From positions 56,555-119,261 of the forward strand of contig DYJP01000001.1 of assembly GCA_020723065.1 (NCBI GenBank): a stretch of DNA of 62,707 nt, read 5' to 3'. This stretch comes from Candidatus Micrarchaeum sp. GTDB lineage: Archaea > Micrarchaeota > Micrarchaeia > CABMEP01. Made by a program: the position numbers and the translations under genes. Position 1 is the first letter of the stretch, and the number at the start of each line of letters is the position of its first letter. Positions 1-9,638 of this stretch are shown here, in pieces. The notes under the pieces are model-generated. The model made no database searches and was not told where the DNA came from. It saw only the letters and a list, made by a program, of their open reading frames with translations.

Positions 1-38
1 CATTTTTATGAATATCTTATCTTGAGCCAGGTTCAAGT

Positions 39-440
39 TTAGGCCTTTATCTCCATTTTCCTGAAATTTCTCTCCACTAGTATGTTGGCTAGCTTTATTT
101 TGTTTCCGCTTCTTCCGATGACGTATTTCCTGTCGTCTGCATTGGTGATTATCCTGATAGTGTCTTCTTCGATTACAACGTTCACCTTTATCGGAGAAAA
201 GATGTTGCTTACGAATCTCTCAAGCTCATCGGACCATTCGACGACCACGATTTCCTTTTTCAACCTTCCCTTAAGGCTGTTTATAGTTCTTCCGCCTGGG
301 CCTATCATCTTGCCCATGTCTCCTTCGGCCACCACTATGGCGAGGGTCTTTCCGTCGTCGTAGATGTCCCTCACGGCCGCTCCACTAGCGTCCTGGAGGT
401 ACATCATCATTTTGATTTCTTCGTTATTGAGTTTCGTCAT
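39..440 (-). CDS. nusA: NusA-like KH-domain transcription factor
   Basis: GPGGRTINSLKGRL and VIGRSGNKIKLA KH motifs; position downstream of rpoA2/rpl30e. Confidence 0.9.
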   Translation of the reverse strand: MTKLNNEEIKMMMYLQDASGAAVRDIYDDGKTLAIVVAEGDMGKMIGPGGRTINSLKGRLKKEIVVVEWSDELERFVSNIFSPIKVNVVIEEDTIRIITNADDRKYVIGRSGNKIKLANILVERNFRKMEIKA

Positions 441-789
441 GCTTATCTTCCTTTTTAGCTTCAGATTCTTTCGTAATCTTGAGAATTTCGGAGTCTCCAG
501 CGTCTATTACGGAGAACATGAGCACTGGGAACGGCTTTCCTGTGATTGAGCCGAGCTCTATCGACGGGTATGGCAGTTCCTTATACGGAATCTTTGAGTT
601 CTTGCAGAACTCGATCGTTTCTTCTTTTAGTGCCTTTGGGCAGTTTCCTGCCAGGAGCACGAGCTTAGCCTTTCCATTCATGATTAGATGTTTCGTGCTT
701 CTTGTGCCGAATTCGACTTTTCCGGTTTCGACGCTCATTCTTATTGCCTTTTCAATATCAATAGCCATATTTTCACCTTTGTTTTTCAT
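424..789 (-). CDS. rpl30e: Ribosomal protein L30e
   Basis: L30e/L7Ae-type fold sequence (GKAKLVLLAGNCP), canonical neighbour of rpoA2. Confidence 0.85.
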   Translation of the reverse strand: MKNKGENMAIDIEKAIRMSVETGKVEFGTRSTKHLIMNGKAKLVLLAGNCPKALKEETIEFCKNSKIPYKELPYPSIELGSITGKPFPVLMFSVIDAGDSEILKITKESEAKKEDKHDETQ

Positions 790-816
790 ACATAATTTTC
801 AAACGTAAATTCGCGC

Positions 817-1848
817 TTATTTCTGCGGCTTCATTGTTAGCTTGACTAGTCCGGTTCCAAGCGGAACGGGTTGTCCGATGAGGATGTTCTCTGTGACTCC
901 ATTAAGTTTGTCTTCCTCGCCGTGTATGGCGGAATTGACAAGGTGCTTGACTGTCTCTTCGAATGCTGCTCTTGCAAGCACGGAGGGTTTTTTCCCGCTC
1001 AGTCCGTGCCTTCCTACTGAGACAATCTCGCCGTCTGCGGTCATTCCGTCTGCGAGCAGGCAGATATGTCTTATGTCTACGTCCGCTCCCTGGATTTTCA
1101 TGGTGGTGTGGATCTCCTCAAGGATGGAGTTTCTTGCGGCTTCGATTCCGAAAAGCTTGTAAATTTCCATTATATCATTGGTCGTAGATTTTTTCGGGTC
1201 AACCTCCGGGATCTTGAAAAGATCGGTGAGATTTGAGCCACCTGCAATTATGAGCCATTCTCCGTTTTCGTCTTGGGTTACGACCGGCTTTGTGATATCC
1301 TTGACTCCTGCAACATGGAGCGCCTTGAGTTTGTTAGTGAGTTTCCTGAGCATTCTGAGTTGGAGGTCTTTTGCGATGAGAAGTACTCTTTCCCTTTGGT
1401 GCTTCATCTTGATTCCGCTTTCGAGCTCCCCCATTATTTTCTTCTTGATCTCTACAAGGCCGAGGTTCCTTTCCTCCAACGCCTTTTTGTCAATTGTGAT
1501 CATGACCTGCTTCTTCTTGAAGTCTTCGCTGAATCTTGCAACGTTTTCCAAGAGAACCTCATCTATCTTCATCGCGATTTCCTCAACTTTCTTCTTGTCT
1601 TTATATCTCTCCTTGAGATAGACTGTTACAATTGGTTTCTTGGGTTTCTTTTTTGCGTCTACGATCTCTATAAGCCTAGGAAGACCAGTAGGAACCATTT
1701 CTACTACTCCCGGTAGGTGGAAAGTACGCATGGTCATCTGGGTTCCAGGCTCTCCCAGTGAGTGGGCAGTCATTATACCCACTCCTTCTCCCGGGGTGAC
1801 CATCAGTTCATTCTTGCCCTTGTTAATCTTAGTAACCATATAATTCAC
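817..1848 (-). CDS. rpoA2: DNA-directed RNA polymerase subunit A''
   Basis: GVGIMTAHSLGEPGTQMTMRTFH motif. Confidence 0.95.
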   Translation of the reverse strand: MNYMVTKINKGKNELMVTPGEGVGIMTAHSLGEPGTQMTMRTFHLPGVVEMVPTGLPRLIEIVDAKKKPKKPIVTVYLKERYKDKKKVEEIAMKIDEVLLENVARFSEDFKKKQVMITIDKKALEERNLGLVEIKKKIMGELESGIKMKHQRERVLLIAKDLQLRMLRKLTNKLKALHVAGVKDITKPVVTQDENGEWLIIAGGSNLTDLFKIPEVDPKKSTTNDIMEIYKLFGIEAARNSILEEIHTTMKIQGADVDIRHICLLADGMTADGEIVSVGRHGLSGKKPSVLARAAFEETVKHLVNSAIHGEEDKLNGVTENILIGQPVPLGTGLVKLTMKPQK

Positions 1849-1849
1849 C

Positions 1850-4411
1850 TTATTCTCTTTCCGGAACTCCCACCGGAGTGGAGAGCTCCTCGTTTATTTT
1901 TTTAATCTTCATAGTGTCTCTTCCGTCTCCACCGTACACTGTTTCTATGATTTTTCCGCTTCCATCCCTGACGCTGTAATCATCTTTGACTACTAAGTCC
2001 TGGAGGGCGTTCATGATCCTTCTTTGCATGTAACCAGATCTTGCAGTCCTAATGGCAGTGTTGACGATAGATTCTCTTGCGGACATGGATTGAAATACAT
2101 ATTCTATTGGATTAAGGCCGTCAAGGAAGTTGGACTTGATGAATCCTCTCGCTGTTGCTGTGAGGTCCTTCTGCTTGAAGTGTGACAGCGTTCTGTACCT
2201 GTAACCTCTGTGCAGCCTCTTTTCCCTGACTACCTGTTGGGAGATTGCGCCGGACATTTGGGTCACGTTGATGATGGATCCTCTCGCGCCGATCTTCGCG
2301 ATTACAATTGCCTTGTTGTCCTGGCCGAGGTCTTCTTCAAGAATTTTTCCTATGTTGGATCTGATTCCTCCTAATGTCTGGGAGGATTTGCTTTCAAGGG
2401 TTTCCTTCAGGCTCTTGCCTGGTTCTCTTTCAAGTGTCTTGTTCTTGTATTGCATGATGTAAACGTTAACCTGCTTTTCGGCGTTGTCTACTATCTGCTT
2501 GATCTTTTTCTTCCCTTCGTCAGAAGTTGTGTAATCCTTAAGACTGACAGTCATTCCCTTCCTAGTAATTACTTCGCCACCTATCTTTCCTATTCCGTCT
2601 ATGAAGTCTCTTGCTTGCGCAGTTCCAGAATAAAGTACGATGGCCTCGATGATGTTGTAGAGTGATTTCTTTTCAAGATATCCGCTGATCATTTGTCCGT
2701 TCTTGATCTCTATCGTGCTTTTAGCGCTTCCCTTCTTTCCAATCTTCGATTCGATCTTTATGTTCAAGTTCTTGGGGAGTAGCTGAGATAATATGAGCTT
2801 TCCGCTGTACCTGTCTTTCATGTCTGGTTTGGGAAGCTCGTTAATTCCTGCCATCGAAAGCAAGTCCGATGTTTCGTTCTTGGAGAATGAAGTCTCATCA
2901 AGGCTGAGCAAGTATGCGCCAGTTATGTGGTCTTCTGTGGGTGCGACTATGGCATGTCCATGTCTTGGAGAGATTATTTGGTCCTCTACAAGCATGAGGT
3001 TTTCTGCCTCCGCTCTCGCTTCTTCTCTTTGCGGAACGTGAATGTTCATCTCGTCTCCATCGAAGTCTGCATTGTAAGGCGCTGTTACCGACGGGGAAAC
3101 TCTGAATGTCTTTCCTGGCAGGATTTTTGTCCTGTGCGCCATGATAGACATCCTGTGCAGAGACGGGTATCTGTTGAAGAGGACTATATCCCCATCCTTG
3201 AGTTGCCTTTCAATTGTCCAGCCTGCTGCGAGCTCGGTGATTATTTCCTCCTTGTTCGTATCTGTTATTTTTCTTCTCCTTCCGTCTGGAGTGGTTACGT
3301 AGACAGCTTTCGGCTTCTCTTCTGACTTTACAAGATTCTTGCATTCTTCTAGGTTCCAGTCCGTTATTTTTATCGGAACTGTTAGTTCAGATGCGATGTA
3401 TTCTGGAATTCCTACCTCATTTATCGAAATGCAGCCGTCAGGAGATACCACTGTTCTTGCGCTGAAATTGACTCTTTTTCCTGAGAGGTTGTACCTAAAT
3501 CTCCCTTCCTTTCCTTTGAGACGCTGTGAGAGGGTCTTCAAAGGCCTTCCAGATCTGTGCCTTGCGGCAGGGATGTTCGGGCTTTCATTGTCGAAATATG
3601 TTGTAACGTGATACTGTAGAAGTTCCCAAAGGTCCTCGATAATAAGCTGCGGAGCTCCTGCGTTTATGTTGGATTCCAGCCTCTGGTTGATTCTTATGAT
3701 TTCCACCAGTTTGTGGGTGAGATCATCTTCGCTTCGTTCACCGCTTTCAAGTGTGATTGATGGTCTAACATTAACAGGGGGAACGAGCAATGTAGTTAAA
3801 ACCGCCCATTCTGGCCTGCTGTATTCCGGGTCAAAGCCGAGGTTTCTAAGGTCTTCGTCAGATATCTTTGCCAACCTGTCTCTTACTTCTGTTGGTAGCA
3901 GTAGTCTGTCCTCTTCGTAAAAAGTTGTTGGCTTTTCGAATTTAATTTCCTTTTGCTCTGCCGCGCAGTGTGGACATTTTTTCACCTTCTTTACTTTACT
4001 CATGATCGATGAGACCAGCTCATCTCTTGTCATGAGCTCTCCCTTGATCTCATTTATTTCGTCATTGGTGAGCAACGTTTTTCCGCAAGAATGGCATGTG
4101 GATTTTAAGAACATGTATATCATTGGGGCGAATTCTGGGTGAATTACTGGTCTGATTAATTCGATAGATCCGAAGTGTCCGGGGCAGCTCCTTACAGAGC
4201 CTCCACATGTCTTGCATCTTAGTCCGGGATCTATTACTCCCATTCTGAGGTCTGCAAATCCTCCCTCTATTGGGTATCCGTCATCATTGTAAGTATCTGC
4301 TACGAAAAGTTTTACTGCGGACATTTTTCTTATCATTTCTGGAGAGAAAAGTGTGAATTTTATTTTGTTGATATGTTTCTCCAGTATGTCATTTTCATCC
4401 AACATTGCCAT
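1850..4411 (-). CDS. rpoA1: DNA-directed RNA polymerase subunit A'
   Basis: NADFDGDEMNIHVPQ catalytic motif. Confidence 0.97.
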   Translation of the reverse strand: MAMLDENDILEKHINKIKFTLFSPEMIRKMSAVKLFVADTYNDDGYPIEGGFADLRMGVIDPGLRCKTCGGSVRSCPGHFGSIELIRPVIHPEFAPMIYMFLKSTCHSCGKTLLTNDEINEIKGELMTRDELVSSIMSKVKKVKKCPHCAAEQKEIKFEKPTTFYEEDRLLLPTEVRDRLAKISDEDLRNLGFDPEYSRPEWAVLTTLLVPPVNVRPSITLESGERSEDDLTHKLVEIIRINQRLESNINAGAPQLIIEDLWELLQYHVTTYFDNESPNIPAARHRSGRPLKTLSQRLKGKEGRFRYNLSGKRVNFSARTVVSPDGCISINEVGIPEYIASELTVPIKITDWNLEECKNLVKSEEKPKAVYVTTPDGRRRKITDTNKEEIITELAAGWTIERQLKDGDIVLFNRYPSLHRMSIMAHRTKILPGKTFRVSPSVTAPYNADFDGDEMNIHVPQREEARAEAENLMLVEDQIISPRHGHAIVAPTEDHITGAYLLSLDETSFSKNETSDLLSMAGINELPKPDMKDRYSGKLILSQLLPKNLNIKIESKIGKKGSAKSTIEIKNGQMISGYLEKKSLYNIIEAIVLYSGTAQARDFIDGIGKIGGEVITRKGMTVSLKDYTTSDEGKKKIKQIVDNAEKQVNVYIMQYKNKTLEREPGKSLKETLESKSSQTLGGIRSNIGKILEEDLGQDNKAIVIAKIGARGSIINVTQMSGAISQQVVREKRLHRGYRYRTLSHFKQKDLTATARGFIKSNFLDGLNPIEYVFQSMSARESIVNTAIRTARSGYMQRRIMNALQDLVVKDDYSVRDGSGKIIETVYGGDGRDTMKIKKINEELSTPVGVPERE

Positions 4412-4470
4412 ATTGTCACCATTATATAATTATACCATACGTCTATACAGTCTGCTTAAACTAATTCGGT

Positions 4471-6309
4471 TTATTCCTCTGTCTTGTTGCTGGTTATTAA
4501 TCTTGGGAAGATTCCTAACGATTTGATTTCATCCAACAGCAGTTTAAAAGCGTAAGACATCTCTATCTGCGAAAAGTTAGATGAGTCGCAAATCGGGCAA
4601 ACCGGTTTGTTCTTGAGGTAATCATAGTAAGCTAATGAACCGCAGTCGTTGCACACTATTTGCACTGTTCTGTCAGACTCGTCCATGAGACGTTCCTTCA
4701 GGAGCATGGTTGCGCCGTATCCGATGATACAGTCTCTTTCCATTTCTCCGAATCTGAGACCACCCTCTCTTGACCTTCCTTCTGTTGGTTGGTGCGTTAA
4801 AAGCTGGACTGGGCCCCTGCTTCTTGCGTGTATCTTGTTAGAGACAAGGTGCTGCAGTCTCTGGTAGTATATCACTCCGACAAATATTTCGGCTTCTATT
4901 TTTTCGCCAGTTACTCCGTCGTAAAGTGTCTCATAACCGTTAGATTCAAATCCATATTGTTTTAGGATTTCCTTTGCCTCGTCCTCTTTCACTCCGCCGA
5001 ACGGGGTTCCATCCATTCTTTTTCCGCTGATAGCTCCAGCCTTTCCGACTATCGTCTCCAACAGGTGTCCGACGGTCATACGGGACGGGATTGCATGCGG
5101 GTTGATTAAAAGGTCAGGAACAATTCCTTGTTTTGTGAATGGCATGCTTTCCTGTGGAACAAGAAGTCCGATGACTCCCTTTTGTCCGTGCCTGGATGCG
5201 ACTTTGTCTCCGTTCTCAGGGATCTTTGTCTCCCTTATCCTTATCTTTACAAGCTTGTTTCCTGAAGGACTTTGAGTAAGCATCACAGAATCGACTATTC
5301 CCTTTTCTTCAGCTTTCAAGGTCACAGAGCTTTCCCTCTTCTTTTCCTCTGCGATTCCGAAAGCGCTGACTTCTTCCAAGAAACGAGGAGGCGAAGTCTT
5401 TCCTACAAGGACTTCTCTCCCCTTGACTTCTACTCCAGGGAGGATTAGTCCGTCCTCATCAAGATATTTGTAAGCAGTTTCTTCTCTGTATCCGTTTACA
5501 GTTGGAGCAGGAATTTCGAATTTGTCTTTCTGTCCTCCAGGGTATCTTCTCTCTTCCGTGGAGTATGTTTTGAACATTTCCACTCTGAGGAGACCTCGGT
5601 CGACAGAAGACTTGTTGATTACAATACCGTCTTCCATGTTGAAGCTTCTGTAGCTCATAATCGCAACCACTAGGTTGTTTCCTCCTATCCTTTTCTCTGC
5701 GCCGAGTACTTTCTGCGGTCTGGTGTAGACGATTGGGGTCTGGGGATAGAACATGACGAAGGATTTGGTGTCGTATCTTAGGTTGTAGTTCGATGAGAAT
5801 AATCCTAATGCTTGTTTTGTCATAGAGCAGGCCATGGTGGTTCTTGGGGAAGAGTTGTACTCCTGCATTGGAAGCTGTGATGTGACGACGCTCAATATTC
5901 CAACTGGATCCATCTCCACATGAGTATGCTCTGGGGTTATGTCCTCTTCTTTTATGGCAATGTATGCCATAGTGTCCTCTTCTCCAGGGTCCAGGTACTC
6001 TATTATTCCGTTCCTTACTAAGTCTTTCCATTCTATTTCGTTATTCTTTATCTTGGATTTTATCTCAGGAGTGAGCTTTGACTTTCCATTTTCTACTATT
6101 ATAAGGGGCCTTCTGCTTCTTCCTCCGTCGCTGTTAATGTATATCTCTCTGAGTTTTTTGTGGTATTCCACATTAACTTCATGATTGATCTCTCCGTTTC
6201 TTCTTTTCTGGATGATGTTCTTTACCAGTTCCTCCCCGTTCGGGTGAGTGCCGACCATTTTTCCGTTAAGATAAATGATATATTCAGTTTCAAGATTCTT
6301 TTTCGCCAC
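4471..6309 (-). CDS. rpoB1: DNA-directed RNA polymerase subunit B'
   Basis: C-terminal half of the beta-type subunit: SYRSFNMEDGIVINKSS, GDKVASRHGQKG, C-terminal Zn finger. Confidence 0.97.
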   Translation of the reverse strand: MAKKNLETEYIIYLNGKMVGTHPNGEELVKNIIQKRRNGEINHEVNVEYHKKLREIYINSDGGRSRRPLIIVENGKSKLTPEIKSKIKNNEIEWKDLVRNGIIEYLDPGEEDTMAYIAIKEEDITPEHTHVEMDPVGILSVVTSQLPMQEYNSSPRTTMACSMTKQALGLFSSNYNLRYDTKSFVMFYPQTPIVYTRPQKVLGAEKRIGGNNLVVAIMSYRSFNMEDGIVINKSSVDRGLLRVEMFKTYSTEERRYPGGQKDKFEIPAPTVNGYREETAYKYLDEDGLILPGVEVKGREVLVGKTSPPRFLEEVSAFGIAEEKKRESSVTLKAEEKGIVDSVMLTQSPSGNKLVKIRIRETKIPENGDKVASRHGQKGVIGLLVPQESMPFTKQGIVPDLLINPHAIPSRMTVGHLLETIVGKAGAISGKRMDGTPFGGVKEDEAKEILKQYGFESNGYETLYDGVTGEKIEAEIFVGVIYYQRLQHLVSNKIHARSRGPVQLLTHQPTEGRSREGGLRFGEMERDCIIGYGATMLLKERLMDESDRTVQIVCNDCGSLAYYDYLKNKPVCPICDSSNFSQIEMSYAFKLLLDEIKSLGIFPRLITSNKTEE

Positions 6310-6343
6310 ATTAACACCTTTGTATAAGTATATTTTTCACGGA

Positions 6344-7810
6344 TTATTTCATGACTACGACGCCACTTCTTTTGAGCGTCTGCTCCAGTTCCTTCTCGTC
6401 TACTCCAATCGTTATTTCGTTCGTCAAAGACATATTCTTGACTAACGAGGTAGACGCTCCTTCAGGAGTCTCATTCGGGCAGAGTCTTCCAAATTGCGTT
6501 CCGTGAAGATCCCTTGCCTCGAAGTGCGGGTGAACCCTGCTAAGAGGTGAGTTGATTCTTCTCAAGTGAGATACTGTCGCAAGATAAGATACTCTGTCGA
6601 GCAGCTGGCATACGCCTGTCTGTCCTGCAATCCAGTTTCCTGTTGCCATTGCATATCTTACTCTGTCGCTCAATGCGTCCGGCCTTACGAATGTCTGAAC
6701 GTCCTGTAGTCTTCTTCCTCTTGCAACAGCTCTTTCTGCCTGGTATGTGATGTCTCTCACTAAGAATTGGAATGAGTATCTGAAGAGTTCCTCCATGAGC
6801 ACTCCGCTCAGTTTGATTCGCTTGTTTGCGTAGTGGTCTTTGTCGTCTGCAGGATACTTCTTATTTGCCACAAGGGTTGTCCTTGACGCCATGAGCGCGA
6901 GGAATTTCGCCTTTATGTGTTTCGCAGCCGGAGTGTTTCCGAAGTGCGGAAGCAAATAGGTATTGAGCAGGATCTCTACTCTTTTGTCCCTGTATTCCTT
7001 CGGCTGTCCCGGAACTGACTTCTTTCCGATATCATCGATCGCGTCATCCACTGTCTTAACTTCTCCTATTTCATTGTTGAGTAGAACATCGTTAATTATA
7101 AGCGGATCATCTTCGAATAATTCTATGAGGTCTTCATCTTTTTTGATTCCTAATGCCCTTAAGACTACCATCAGTGGAAGCTTTGGAGGCGCTGCCGGGA
7201 ATTCGACGGTCCATGTTCCATCAGTTGTTCTGTTTACTGCGCATCTTGTTCTGAATCCTCCGGACTGGGAGAATATTTTCGCAGTTATAATTGTTCCCTG
7301 CTTTTCTTTTGTGACCATAATTCTGTTGCCTACAAGGTCCTCGATTCCAATGAGTACTCTTTCCGTCCCATTGATGATCATGTATCCTCCTGGATCCATT
7401 GGATCTTCCCCGGCTTTTATCAGTTCTCCCTTTGACATTCCATCTGTATAGCAGACCTTAGACCTGATCATGGCCGGTATGTCTCCGATGTACGCTATCG
7501 AGGTTTTTCTTTCGATGTCGTTTATGATTGGAGTGATTTCCATGTAAACTCTTCCAGAATAAGTAAGATCTCTTTGTCTTGCTTCGAGAGGCAGGATTGG
7601 TCTCGTTGCAGAGTCGGCTTCGATCACCATCGGTTTTTCCACCCAGGCTTTGCCTAGTTTCAATTCATAATTCGGGACATTCGGCTTTATTGTTCCGACT
7701 CCGTTCACGATCCGCTGTATCCCTTCTTCTATGAATCGGTTATACGAATCAAGGTGCTGCTTAACAAGTTTGTTCTCGTTTAAATATTTTTCCAATAAGT
7801 CTTTTGTCAC
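6344..7810 (-). CDS. rpoB2: DNA-directed RNA polymerase subunit B''
   Basis: N-terminal half of the beta-type subunit; ends with RVHPHFEARDLHGTQFGRLCPNETPEG. Confidence 0.96.
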   Translation of the reverse strand: MTKDLLEKYLNENKLVKQHLDSYNRFIEEGIQRIVNGVGTIKPNVPNYELKLGKAWVEKPMVIEADSATRPILPLEARQRDLTYSGRVYMEITPIINDIERKTSIAYIGDIPAMIRSKVCYTDGMSKGELIKAGEDPMDPGGYMIINGTERVLIGIEDLVGNRIMVTKEKQGTIITAKIFSQSGGFRTRCAVNRTTDGTWTVEFPAAPPKLPLMVVLRALGIKKDEDLIELFEDDPLIINDVLLNNEIGEVKTVDDAIDDIGKKSVPGQPKEYRDKRVEILLNTYLLPHFGNTPAAKHIKAKFLALMASRTTLVANKKYPADDKDHYANKRIKLSGVLMEELFRYSFQFLVRDITYQAERAVARGRRLQDVQTFVRPDALSDRVRYAMATGNWIAGQTGVCQLLDRVSYLATVSHLRRINSPLSRVHPHFEARDLHGTQFGRLCPNETPEGASTSLVKNMSLTNEITIGVDEKELEQTLKRSGVVVMK

Positions 7811-7916
7811 GCGATCATCCCCTATGAATTTGACGTTTACTTTTTGATGGCCGTCTCTGGCCGTCGTAAGTTCAGGTAATGTTAGGACTACAAAAGTCTC
7901 TAGCGATATTTAGCCC

Positions 7917-8177
7917 TTAAACCACGACCCTGTAGTAAATGCTTTTAGCATGTTTTTCATTTCTGTAAATCTTTATGATGTCCCCTTTTTTAGGAGTAAG
8001 ATGTCTGATTGCGGGGTCGTCGATTTTTATTTTTGGCAGCTGCTCTTTTGTGGCATTGAGCGTTTCAAGAATCTTCTTCTCCTCATCTTCTTTCATGAGC
8101 TCATGTTTTGGAACGAGGTGATGCTCAATTTCTGTTGTTTCAGAATTCGAAATTTTAGTTTTTTTTTGTTTGGCCAA
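7917..8177 (-). CDS. rpoH: DNA-directed RNA polymerase subunit H
   Basis: HHLVPKHELMKEDEEKKIL...KGDIIKIYR; position upstream of rpoB2. Confidence 0.93.
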   Translation of the reverse strand: MAKQKKTKISNSETTEIEHHLVPKHELMKEDEEKKILETLNATKEQLPKIKIDDPAIRHLTPKKGDIIKIYRNEKHAKSIYYRVVV

Positions 8178-8469
8178 ATTCTCACCATGGGAAAGGTACG
8201 GTTAAGTATCACGACGGATAGCCCAACAACTGGACCTTTCATACTGATAGTTTAAATCTAAAAGTAAAAATATATACATATGAATATTTATATTCCTTTG
8301 CCTTTTTAGTGGTTTTTGGTCTTTTTTACATAAATCAAGCTTTTGCAATATTTGTTCTTGCTTTTCATTTTTTTTTGACATAATTGTCTAATTATTCGTT
8401 TTTTATTTTCATCATCTTTTTAAATCTCATCTTCTAATTAAGATTGATAAAGATTATTTCAGTGGTCAG

Positions 8470-8838
8470 ATGACGGAAGTTAAGGAACAGATCGAAGCGG
8501 TTTTGGCTGAATTAAAGAGTTCTGGAGATGTTGAGGCATCTGCAGTCATAAGGAGAGACGGCCTTATGGTGGGTTCAGATCTTTCTGCAAAGATAGAACC
8601 AGGGACAATTGCGTCGATGGCCGCATCCCTTGTAGGAGCTGCAGAGACCACTTCTTCTGAATTGAAAAGAGGGATATTCCAGGAGATAATCATAGATAGT
8701 GAGAAAGGAAAGGTTGTCGCGATAGGTGCAGGAAAGCTTGCGCTTCTAGTCTGCCTAGTAAAGAAGGAAGGCAATCTTGGTTTTGTGCTTATATCCATGG
8801 AAAGGGCAGCAAAGAAAATAGAAGCGATGCTTGGATGA
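8470..8838 (+). CDS. Roadblock/LC7-domain protein
   Basis: VEASAVIRRDGLMVGSDL...GTIASMAASLVGAAETT is typical of roadblock domains. Confidence 0.85.
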   Translation: MTEVKEQIEAVLAELKSSGDVEASAVIRRDGLMVGSDLSAKIEPGTIASMAASLVGAAETTSSELKRGIFQEIIIDSEKGKVVAIGAGKLALLVCLVKKEGNLGFVLISMERAAKKIEAMLG

Positions 8839-9608
8839 TTCTGCTTAATGGTGGTTATTTGGTAGCTGTTGAAAATAAAGTAAAAGTGAAGTCAGTTTTT
8901 TCACCAATACCAAGGGTTCCGACTGGAATATTCGGTTTGGATGACATGATCGAAGGCGGCTTTGAGAAGGGAAGTATCAATGTGGTCGCAGGAGAATCTG
9001 GCGCCGGTAAGTCTCTTTTTTCATTGCAGTTTCTTTACAATGGCGTTGTAAAATACAATGATTCAGCCTTGTTCATTTCATTCGAAGAGAAAGGTCCGAC
9101 AGTCAAGAGAAGGATGGCGAGGTTCGGATTCGACATAGGCGAGCTTGAGGCTAAAGGGAAATTCTTTATGTATGATTACTCTCCTAAAAATGTCAGCAGT
9201 TTCATAAAGGATCTTTCCGAGATCGAATCGGTTGTCAAGAAGAACAGCGTTGATAGGCTTGTAATAGATTCGCTAACTTCGTTTTCCTTATTTTTCGATT
9301 CTGAAATTAAGAGGAAGCAGGAGACAGTCTCGCTTTTCGATTCGTTGAGGAACATGGGCTGCACCGTTGTTCTTCCTTCCGAACTTAGGATGATCTCTTC
9401 AGGTTTTGAGGCAGAGAACAGTTTCACCATAGAGCACTTGGCGGATTCGATAATATCTATTTATTCAATTAGAAAAGGAGATATAAGGGAAATGGCCCTT
9501 GAAATAATAAAAATGAGAGGAACTAACCATAGTAGGAAGCTCTCTCCGTTTAAGATACTCCCGATCGGAATGATAACATATCCGGACCATCCGTTTCTTA
9601 CAAAATAA
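8835..9608 (+). CDS. KaiC/RadA-like RecA-superfamily ATPase
   Basis: GLDDMIEGGFEKGSINVVAGESGAGKSLFSLQF Walker A; overlaps the upstream stop. Confidence 0.88.
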   Translation: MILLNGGYLVAVENKVKVKSVFSPIPRVPTGIFGLDDMIEGGFEKGSINVVAGESGAGKSLFSLQFLYNGVVKYNDSALFISFEEKGPTVKRRMARFGFDIGELEAKGKFFMYDYSPKNVSSFIKDLSEIESVVKKNSVDRLVIDSLTSFSLFFDSEIKRKQETVSLFDSLRNMGCTVVLPSELRMISSGFEAENSFTIEHLADSIISIYSIRKGDIREMALEIIKMRGTNHSRKLSPFKILPIGMITYPDHPFLTK

Positions 9609-9638
9609 AAAACAAAAAGAGCTAAAGAATAAATTGCT

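Noticed and set aside
5459-6031. 190-aa minus-strand ORF inside rpoB1
   Set aside because: Out-of-frame Arg/Gln-rich translation overlapping the real rpoB1 frame.
82-7451. Many plus-strand ORFs opposite the rpo operon
   Set aside because: They are antisense shadows of conserved RNA polymerase genes, with Ser/Leu-rich composition and no domain match.
7844-7875. GGCCGTC-TCT-GGCCGTC direct repeat between rpoH and rpoB2
   Set aside because: Short, single occurrence, with no clear structure or conservation visible.
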